DNA from: Brassica napus
Taxonomy: Eukaryota; Streptophyta; Magnoliopsida; Brassicales; Brassicaceae
Length of the DNA: 64,000 nt
Direction of reading: 5' to 3'
NCBI RefSeq assembly: GCF_020379485.1
Contig: NC_063452.1
Coordinates: forward strand, 56,813,338 to 56,877,337
In this document: in pieces, positions 54,821 to 64,000 of the stretch
Numbering within the stretch: position 1 is the stretch's first letter
How the letters are laid out: the number at the start of each line of letters is the position of its first letter
Notes under the pieces: generated by a model
Databases searched by the model: none
What the model was told of the DNA's origin: nothing
What the model saw: the letters and a program-made list of their open reading frames with translations, nothing else
Position numbers and translations under genes: made by a program

Positions 54821-57800
54821 TTAGGAGTCAACCATCTCGTCTTGAATCTCATTAGGAGCAACAAGGCCAGGAATCGAAAGCATTCTCTGACGCTCTTGCT
54901 CCCTCTGCGCAGCTGCTTCCTCAGCATACAGATCTTTGTTATCCTGAAAGTTGATATAACATCACCAAAATGGCTTTGGCTTATTACTTGAGAGCTCTTC
55001 AAAGCAATTGAATGAATGGTGTCAAAGAAGAGTTAATAGTAACCTGAGCGGAAAATTCCTTGGACTGTACAAGGAAGTCACGTATGTTTTTCTTAAATTC
55101 GGACGGGTCATTTCTCGACTCGTAAAGTCTATTAACAAATTGTGTGACCTGTATGTACATCAAATGATTATTCAATATCAGAAGACTTTGAGAAAGAAGA
55201 AGAATCAAAATGAAACTGGTTTTAGTTTTTCTACTTACCTCTGCAGCAGTCATGTTGGGGAATGAAGAGCTCAACAGCTTAATAGTGTATTCACGAACAA
55301 AGACGGCGTTGTTCGGATACGGGTGAGGTACAGTTGCAACATCCCACATAGGTTCCGTTAAAGCACCGCTCTCAGCCTTTAAATTTATAATCAACAAACG
55401 TCTAAGCTTTATATACAACAACCTACCCATTTCCAAGCATACTTAAAAAGGCCAACAATAAGATGGGAGGGAAGAGACTGTTTTTACCAGGCAAAACAGA
55501 TGCTGCAGCACCAACACATGCAGCTTGAAACCAGGCTTATGAAATGTATCAGTCAAAACAGCAAATATTTCTTGCTCGATTTGTACGAAGTACGACCGGA
55601 AGAATTGATTACAAAACGCAGAGTGCTGTCACAATCAGAGATAAATGTTAGACACCAAGGAACTAAATATATATAGCACAACCAGAGTAAAAACAACGGA
55701 AACAAACACCAAACCTGAAAGTTCTTCAGCATCTCAAGCAAAAGATTAAGCCCAGTTTCAGCAATATTTCTCTCAGTATGTCTAAACGCCCAGATAATGG
55801 AATCCATCACTAGCTTCAGTTGCTGATGCAAAATGACAAAGACAGTAAGTAAGATATCCGAATAGTGAGACAAGACTTAGAAATAAGGCCATATCTCCTT
55901 AGATCACACTAAAGAAACAAATATATGCAAGAATATATTCACCAACCTGACTCGACAGCTTTATCAGGGCCGGGAAACAAAATGTAGCAATAGCACGGAG
56001 TAATGAGAAAAACTTGAGCCGGTGTTCCGGATAATCTTCGAAGTTCTTAGTTATCATCTGCAAAAGAAGATTAAAAAATGAACTCCAATCATATACTGCA
56101 CCTCCCACTTCCAATTAAAAATCAAATCTAAGGTAGGTGAAAACAGGATTAACTTCTCAACCTAAACTACATCAAATCTTTCACTAGTCACCACAACGAA
56201 AGTGCCATGTCTCCTCGTTTAAAAAAGCTGTAATGTGAGTAACAAAGAAATAATCCTATTACCTCCAATGTACACTGGAAAACAGCTTCAAATATGTTAG
56301 GCACGTCATCTAACATTGTTTCCTTGTACCTGAGAAGTGAAGTTTGGAATCAAATCTTGTAGCAATCCAGAATTACGCAGATGGTAGACATCTTTTATTA
56401 CTATGGCACGCATTAACCAATAAGAGGCATACTTGTTTATAATCGTTGCAAAAAGTGAAAGAACTTCTGATTCCCTAGCATCAGGCACATTCCTTGCATA
56501 GTCAGCAAGCACATATTCCATCATTGGAGACACAAATTGTTTCCCTATGTGCGGTTGGTCTTCAGCTTTGTCTAGAAAGGTTTCTATCAGCTTTAGGGTT
56601 TCCCTCTTAACAGATCTGTACAGCAAAGCATTACAATATATAGTTACTACAGTGTCAAATAGTGGGCATAAAGAATTGTGGATGTGATGCATACAACAAA
56701 ACATACCGTAAGAGTTTTACAAATGATGTCTTCGAAGCATATGGCCCCCCATTAGTAATGCTGGTTGACACAAGCTCACTGTACATTCTGGTGCAGCCAT
56801 GAAGAAAATAAACTGAGCCCCCAACTAAAGTAACACAAGGAATACTGTAACTATTAGAGGCTATAATGATGTACCATGAATTTACCTGTACACATTCAAC
56901 ATATCCATGAATATCAAGGAGATTTGGGATAAGAAGAACGTTCCTAGGGAAGTAGCAGCACTAGTGTTGGTCTGCATGGAAAAACACATGGTAATAGTTA
57001 TACCTTGCAATAAAATCATTTTTCTAAACACAAGCAGACGCAGAAACTCGACTACTAAGATGCCATGATGATATAAAAATGCACTATGAGGAATAGGTAA
57101 GAAATCAGACCTGTAGAATATTAAGCACTGTACGTATCACATCTGGATCCTTGAGGAATTCTACACTCTGGCGTGCCTGTCCTATGATTTCTGCCCATTT
57201 CTACATTATAAAACTGAACAGTTTTAGCCAACTACGTAAACAAAAGTTGAGCAGCCACATCTTTTAATTAACATACCTGGTTTGGAAGTGCCATCAACCT
57301 CTGTAAATATTCATCTCTCTTCTGAGGATCTGATTCTGCCTGGATCATACTACCAACCTGGAGACAGGAAAACCATGAAATCCCAATAGAAAAATAGCTC
57401 TAATTGGCAAACTAGAAACGCATATGAAAAACTTACAGACTCATAAAACGAGTGAATTTGATGAGGCTCAAGATCTTGAACAGTAGTTGCAAGGCCAGAT
57501 AGAAGTTCAGATACAAATGGTTCAGTCTCTCCAACCTGGAAGCACAATGAACTATATAACTAGGAGCTCATTTAGCTAATGGAAGGATAAGAAAGGTGAA
57601 TTGAACATAGCGATACAAACCTGAACAATAACAAATTTACGCTTGCACTTCTGAACAATTTTCAAAAATGTATCACAGGCCATGTCCTGAAAAGGAACAT
57701 AAACATTAGGACCAGAAAAGAGTCGGATTCTAGCTTGGGCAGATATGAATCTTATTCTCAGAGTAATACATTTTAAAAAAAAATTCCAGCGGAATAACTA

Positions 57801-60800
57801 ACTGTATCTCAGAATTTTAAAGTTTGGAGGTCTACCTGAACACCAGGATGCGTCTCGTGCATGAATTCAAACAGCTTATTGACAACTGTCTTTAGAAATT
57901 TCCAGTGTGCCCTTAAGAACCTTGGATATTGGCCAACTACATACCTGCAACAATGCCAAAGCAGAATCTTTCAGTTTAGGATGCATAACTCTGATCCAGC
58001 CATGAAAGATCGAATAAACAACATAACAGAAGTACAACAACCCAGGAAGAAATTCAACAAAATATGAAGGACCAAACTTACATAATGTTGCTAGCAATGA
58101 CAGCTTTATTGTCTTTTCCCTTGGTAATCTCACACAAATTCAACAAATCGCGAATGACCATCACCAAAAATCTATTTTCCTGAAAAAATAAAACATGAAG
58201 CTTAATTCATTCGTTGGCACAGAATCGAAAGGTTGAACACACCGTCTCAGAACACAATAAGAAGCAATCAAGCACATACTGATAAATGTGTGGGGCTAAT
58301 GAGAGAAAACAAACAAGATTAAATTTGAAAAATGCCAATCGTTTGAACAAGTTATCTTCAAAGCGAATAAAATATACTAGCTAATAGATGGAAGAACTGC
58401 ATCAACAACAATTTCCATTTTTGTGAAAAAATAGAAGGCTGTACCTGATCTTCTGCCATAGATCCAGAAATAGACCCAATAGCCCAGCACAGTGTATTCA
58501 AATTGTTCCATGCCCATTCCTCCCCGCTTAATTGTTTGTTTAGCTTCCTCAACATCTTTTAAAGGGACAATCAGAAGTTCACATCAGTAACAGTATGAAA
58601 CAGACTAAAAGGTGATTAGATGAAACTCGTACCTAAAAACTTCCCCACGTTAAAATTGCTAAATTTAGGGTACTACTGATTGTTTCCCCACGAAATAAGA
58701 CAATACTCTTTCAATAAACACATAATCAATCATAAACCCCTAACCCCACAATATATATCACAAAGCGAATATGCTTAGACCAGTATCATCATAGTTAACA
58801 CTGTACCTGCTTCTCAGTATCATCATGATCAAGGTGTGAGAGGTAGATTAACGTCTCCCGCATTATCTGCAATTAATGGAACAAGAAATTAATGGAAAAA
58901 CATCAAAGAGGTACAGTGACGAGTAGGATTTAGACAATTTCCCTGAATTCAAAGCACTAACTGGGTATATATATAACCTCTCTAAAGAAAAGTAATATGA
59001 CCTGGACTAGAAATCAGTACCTTATACTGGACGAGAACATCATTGTCCTTCATAGTTTCACGAACTATGTTACCATTTTCATCTTCAACAATAAGCACTT
59101 CTTCAGGCTTTGCCATGCGGTTAATCATTAACCCTCTTAATTTGGACATTGGGTTAGAATAAAGTTGACGCCGCTGCATGACTTGAGAGCCAAGGCCATC
59201 AACCATACCAGGAGCGAAAGACATCTGGAAATATGCAAGCCAAGGTTATAACCCAAATAAAGTAAGGAGTTAAAATAATATACAATATACATCTATAGTA
59301 TCAACCTTATGTAAGAATATAAAAAAACGATCCGTTTTAGTCAAGGAATCATCCTACCTGGAATCCCATCAGGTTCACAGTTGCCGCAGGGTTATCAGAA
59401 TTATGATGCGCATCAAACAGCTCCGAAACCAACAAGTTCCAGTAGTCCAAACAAACCTGCCCAATCCACACGCAAGTAGAATTCGTCATTTTTCGGATGG
59501 GTGAAAACCGCATGAGAGGATTAATATGGGGAAAACAAAATATACAACTGTTTTAATATCAACAATATTAGCAACAGCAATTTACAAACCTTAAATACTT
59601 CCGTGTCATCAACATATGATATATTGATGAGATATTCGAGACCTGCAAGTAATAAGGTAACAAATTCTGGCGTTGACTCCAAGACCCGTATATGAAACTG
59701 CATATAAAGTGGAAATAGATGAGTGCTGGAAGCATTAAAACACAACCGTGAACCATCATTATACATATCCAGAATTCCAGTAGCCCAAATACTAGATATA
59801 TATCTCAAACAAAGAAAAAGATTTACCTTGAAAAACGAAGTGAAAAAAAGTGCCAGGTTCTGGATAAATGCCTAAAGGTGACAAAAACACACATACAGTT
59901 ATAACCTTGATAAATTATTCCAGTCAAAGGGCTGCCTCGAAACCAAGTGCACAGCAAACACTTACTTCTTCTTCACCACTTCCGTTTGAATATGCCTCAG
60001 GGATATTTGTATTCGGTGGGAGAATTGTCTGCAAACACGAGAACAAGTGAAGAGCATCAGGCCAGAATTACTACATATACTAACTAGAAGAATCGGAGTG
60101 TCAATGAACAAAGAGATAATAATATAAATAAAAGCAAAACATGAAAATAACTAATATACCTGAAGCTGCCCTATAAAAATGGTGTACATCTTGATATATT
60201 GGGCATTGTAGAAGTCTCCGAAATTGAGAGCTGCAACCTAGCAGACAAATTCAGGCCAATAGATAAATAACAGATTCAAATGACAACAAGAAAATTAACA
60301 ACAAAAAAAACAGAAGTACCTCGGTCAGACATTGTAGAGTGAGGTTCCTGTATGCTGGCACAGGAAAAAATTTAAGAAGTGTCTCAAGCTGTAAACAACC
60401 GGAACAGATATCAGAACAACATAATTGTGGTACCGATTAACATCAATCTTAATTTTATTATCTCTATCTTATTTTAACATATTAAGTATATTACCAAAGG
60501 AGACTCAAAAATGTAGCCCAACGGAATCCATGAAAGATACGCATGCAACGCAGACAGTGTTGAACGTATAAGATCCTGTCTTTGAGAAGCTGAGAGGACA
60601 TATAGGCATAACTCGTGAATGAGTTTAAACTCGCTGCACCAGAAAAAGCACCAACAGGTAAATAAATGATAGTTCTTAACCAACATATACAAGATACTTA
60701 AATAGAGTTTGAATAATAAGAATTTCACAAAATTTGGATATAAGATTCTAAAAAAAAGTCTGACGTGCCTGTTTAGAGACTGCTTCAGCTCTTTAATCTT

Positions 60801-62533
60801 CTGCTGAGTCATTTCTCCTCTTGAGAAATCAAAAACCTCTTCGCTCAGGAGCTAACAAAAGAAAAAATGTTATTGTTTCCAGTTAGAGCTGATTACAAAA
60901 TCAGGTAAAGATCTTACTTTCAAAATGATCATGCAGTTTTCGCAGATAGTTTCACTAGTTTTAGCAGCCGCAACTAGATCAGGAATGAAGCTTGTCCACT
61001 TTGCCGGCCAATCATGCTTCACAATCTGTTCATGTATCACAATATATTAATTTACGCCATGAGATAGAATGGTCAATGGGGTAGATTGAACTTTGTGTTG
61101 GAACTAAATACGTAAGCGTTAGCTACTAAACCAAATAGACTAAGCATGCAGATACCTGAACCAAGATGACATTTAATTTGTTTACATAGAGCCTCTCCGA
61201 TCTGAAAGACGCTTCATTACTCGAGAGCTGCAAGACAACATCATTGTCAAAGCAGTTCGCTTCCTAGTTTATCTAGACAACAAACCTAAGGCCTCCGAAA
61301 GTGTATACCTGTACAATGACCTCCGAGATGTAATTCTTCATTCCATCTCGTTGTTCAACAGGAAGTGCATTCCATCTGTACTTTATCACACCTTCTAGAA
61401 CCTGGGAACGGATCACAAAAAAAAAAAAAATTCAGAGAGTTAATTTCATACCCTATGAGAAAATGCTGAAAGCAATGCGTATGATCAACTGATGCTAGAG
61501 CCTAACAACTTGATTGTTCGCAACTGAATTTTTTATGGTTTGGAATAAAACATCAACCATCATATAGGATTATGCCAATGATAGATCAGTCGATGAGCAT
61601 GTACAACTAAAGTAATAAATGACAGAAGGGTATCATACAAGAAGGATGAGACTCACCTGAAGAGCAAAGAACTTGGTATCCATGCTCTTTGTGTTCTGTA
61701 GAATGTGAACGACTTGAAGCCACATATCTGGATTAGCTTGCAAATCCCGCAAAATCTGGTCTGCAGCAGCTCTCTGTACATGTTTTGAAAACAATGCCCG
61801 ATTAATTCAAGCCAAAAACTCAGATGCAAAATGAGTTGAATATTGACATTGACGCATAACTAACGGATTTAGTCATCAAAAATTACACAACCATACAAAA
61901 TTTCACACCTTAAGTGTTGGTAGTACACAAGTCAAGAAATCTCACTGCCAATATGACCTCGAACCTAGAGAATAAAGTTTCAAACATAACTCAAAAAACT
62001 ATATTCAGCCTATGTTACTCGGGTAGAACTTGAATACTCTATCAGCCATGAAAAGAATCATGGAAACACACACATCAGGCGCAAGGAAACGAGGACAATG
62101 GAGTTAGTTCACCAAATCAAAATCTCAATAAACCCAAATAAAACCACTTTCAGCAACCTCAAGAGCAACTAAACATATGCAATTCAACGCAGTTCTAAAC
62201 CCTAGACAATGAAATCCAGATTAGAAAACTCTTATCACTTGAAAAGCTGTAGAATCACGGACCCGAAACAAGCGTATTAGGCCAAAGACGTATCAAAGTG
62301 CTTAAACCCTAACAACGACACAGTCCTTAATCACACTCGTTTGAGCAAATCGAGAAGAGTAATACTATATGCTACCATTCGTCCCAATTCAATGTTCTGA
62401 TGAACGAGAAACTACAAGTCAGAGATTGAACAACCTCTTCCTTAGATCCGGTAACGAAGAAGGCGGCAACAGTGGCATCGAGCACAGCGACGTCAATCGG
62501 CTGGCTCAAGTCTCTTAGCTTCTCGCCCGCCAT
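54821..62533 (-). CDS. XPO1A: exportin-1 (CRM1) nuclear export receptor, XPO1A-like
   Basis: A complete gene of roughly 30 short exons. Exon 1 is 62435-62533 ([20 protein letters not shown]...), exon 2 61657-61773, penultimate 55045-55149, last 54821-54943, ending [11 protein letters not shown] and TAA. Exon-sized open stretches with GT-AG borders follow the exportin-1 order throughout, with no stop or frameshift noticed; expected length is about 1075 residues. Seen landmarks: N-terminal importin-beta-like region; [19 protein letters not shown] (59100 area); and [15 protein letters not shown] (about 58100), carrying the Cys equivalent to the leptomycin B target. Exportin-1 binds leucine-rich nuclear export signals with Ran-GTP and carries cargo through the nuclear pore. 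Arabidopsis has XPO1A (At5g17020) and XPO1B; colinearity with ARFB1B favours XPO1A. Individual inner exon borders were not all listed. Confidence 0.93.
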
Positions 62534-63324
62534 GGCGGAGAGATGAGCAAAGTCGCAGGTAGAGTCCTCCGATAAGAGTACGAACGAACAGTGAAGGAGA
62601 GGAAAACCCTAGGGGAGAGAAAATCTAGAGGGAGAGAAAAAGAGAGTGCTTCGCTGTGCGGAGAAGGAGATTTATAGAGGGGGAGCGTTCTCGAAGACAG
62701 CTTAAGATTGACGCAGGGGACGGGAACAGAGTGACTTTGAATTTCGTTTTCATCTTCTTTCCTTACTATTTATTTATTTGTTTTTCCTCCTCACATGTCT
62801 ATTAATTATTTTGAATTTTAATTTTTAGTGTAAAAAAATATTCTAAGACATGGAAAAATGAATTTTGATAAAAGAAAACAGTCGATTTTAAAAACAAATC
62901 TGACCAAAAATTATAAATAAAATAAAACAGTAAAAAATATGACTTAAAATTAACAATCATTAAGGAAACTTATTTTTCTATGGTATCCGTTTTAAACATT
63001 TTGTACATTCAATGTTAGTAAAAAATTATCTTTTAATTTAAAATTTTAAATTATGCGCAAAAGATGTATTTGACAATACTGAGGTTTTTTTACAAATTAT
63101 ATTGCAGAATAAGTTTATTTATATTAAAATATCAATTTCGCGGGAAGTCTTAGCAGTAATACATATCCTTTGTAAACAATATTGTAAATTAATTTTGTTA
63201 TATAAAATTAATTAAATATTGCAAAAAAGGATTACAGTTACAGTTTTTTAGACATAAACAATACTGGGTAATTATTGTATAAATAAAAGAGATTTACATT
63301 ATCATTAATGAAATAAGCATGTAG
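62534..63324. promoter_or_regulatory. exportin upstream region
   Basis: 5' UTR and promoter of the minus-strand exportin gene. GA-rich leader at 62590-62680, then AT-rich DNA to the start of a Copia LTR. No distinct motif could be assigned. Confidence 0.4.
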
Positions 63325-64000
63325 TGTTGTAAAAGAACAGGGAATTGTCTGTGTATTATTAATGAATCAATAGAGGTTCCTTTATATAGGAATTACAAAG
63401 CATAGATAAAAGGAAATTATCCAAAACATAATCTAACAGGAAATATGAAAACATCTAAAACAGAGAAAAGGAAAAACATTCTAAGTCTAAGTCGGCCAAA
63501 GGATTGGCCGACTCTCTCTCCTCTGACGAACGTCTCTCTCTCCTCGAACGACCGTCTCTCTCTCCTCCATTGGCCACGGCTGGGCCTTGTCTTGGTCATT
63601 GGTTATGGGCCATCCACTTAATGATTTATAACAATCCCCCTTGGATGCCATAACCATATGGGTTTGTATCATGCACGACGTTGCCTCATTAAAACCTCTC
63701 TAGAAAAACCAAAAACCCAAGGTGGGAAAAATGGAAACCGTAGACAGGAAAAAGAGTACAACACATGACACTCCCCCTGATGAAGGCATCACTGAAGATC
63801 CTTCAGCTGGCGCATTCCTATCTGATGAACCAGCTTCCTGAACGTTGAGGTTGGCAGAGACTTGGTGAAGAGGTCGGCTGAATTGTCACTGGACCGAACT
63901 TAAACCACTTCAACTTCTTTAGCCTTCTGCAGGTCGTGGGTGAAGAAGAACTTGGGCAAGATGTGTTTTGTTCTATCTCCCTTAACGTATCCATCTTTGA
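63325..64000 (-). mobile_element. Copia retrotransposon 3' end (truncated by window edge)
   Basis: An LTR of 309 bp (63325-63633) has TGTT...AACA ends when read on the minus strand, a TATATAAAGG-type TATA box near 63385, and a polypurine tract (AAGGGGGAT) just outside it. Inside the element the minus strand encodes the C-terminus of Copia RNase H (HILPKFFFTHDLQKAKEVEV, SADLFTKSLPTSTFRKLVHQ) ending at TGA 63789-63791, with one premature TAA at 63900-63902. Genes for the rest of pol lie beyond the window. The element sits about 0.8 kb upstream of the exportin start codon. Confidence 0.88.

Noticed and set aside
54671..62070. Numerous short ORFs on both strands in the exportin locus
   Set aside because: They run through introns or oppose verified exportin exons.
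63417..63672. Glu/Arg-rich minus ORFs at the right edge
   Set aside because: They lie inside the Copia LTR and its GAGA-rich stretch; not genes.

Overview
The window is plant nuclear DNA from a Brassicaceae, most likely a Brassica-type (tribe Brassiceae) genome. It is AT-rich, has short GT-AG introns, and is crowded with plant transposons. The recognisable host genes are ENH1-like, a LEA gene, an acidic protein, cystatin/cysteine-protease genes, ARFB1B-like and XPO1A-like. From memory, they follow the order of Arabidopsis thaliana chromosome 5 from about At5g17170 down to At5g17020. The gene identities rest on recognised protein sequence plus this recalled colinearity. No database search was run.

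Layout, left to right. 1-10.3 kb: exon 1 of an ENH1-like plastid protein (minus), a LEA gene split by a miniature LTR retrotransposon (TRIM), a tRNA-Glu, a decayed acidic-protein gene (At5g17160-like), several MITEs, and an intact cystatin-like gene. 10.6-20.6 kb: a papain-like protease gene (minus) broken open by two Helitrons; the second Helitron region carries a U-box/ARM gene fragment. 22-25 kb: remnants of a second protease copy and a second, 3'-terminal copy of the acidic-protein gene.

25.8-35.0 kb: one Mutator-like element (MULE) with a 9-bp target duplication, a MURA transposase, and a convergent Ulp1/DUF1985 accessory gene. Palindromes built on GACGACTT...AAGTCGTC fill its non-coding parts, including every intron of the accessory gene. 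35-44.6 kb: a segmental duplication of [S1/SPH secreted-protein gene + 3' part of an ARF gene]. The left copy carries a decayed Copia element with a hAT MITE inside its LTR. The right copy ends in an intact ARFB1B-like gene.

45.5-51.4 kb: a full-length L1-type LINE with both ORFs open. 54.8-62.5 kb: a complete, many-exon exportin-1 (XPO1A) gene (minus). 63.3-64 kb: the 3' end of a minus-strand Copia retrotransposon running off the window. The right-hand housekeeping genes (ARF, exportin) look functional. The three leftmost syntenic genes all show frame damage, and the UGT78D glycosyltransferases that I recall between ARFB1B and XPO1A in Arabidopsis are absent.
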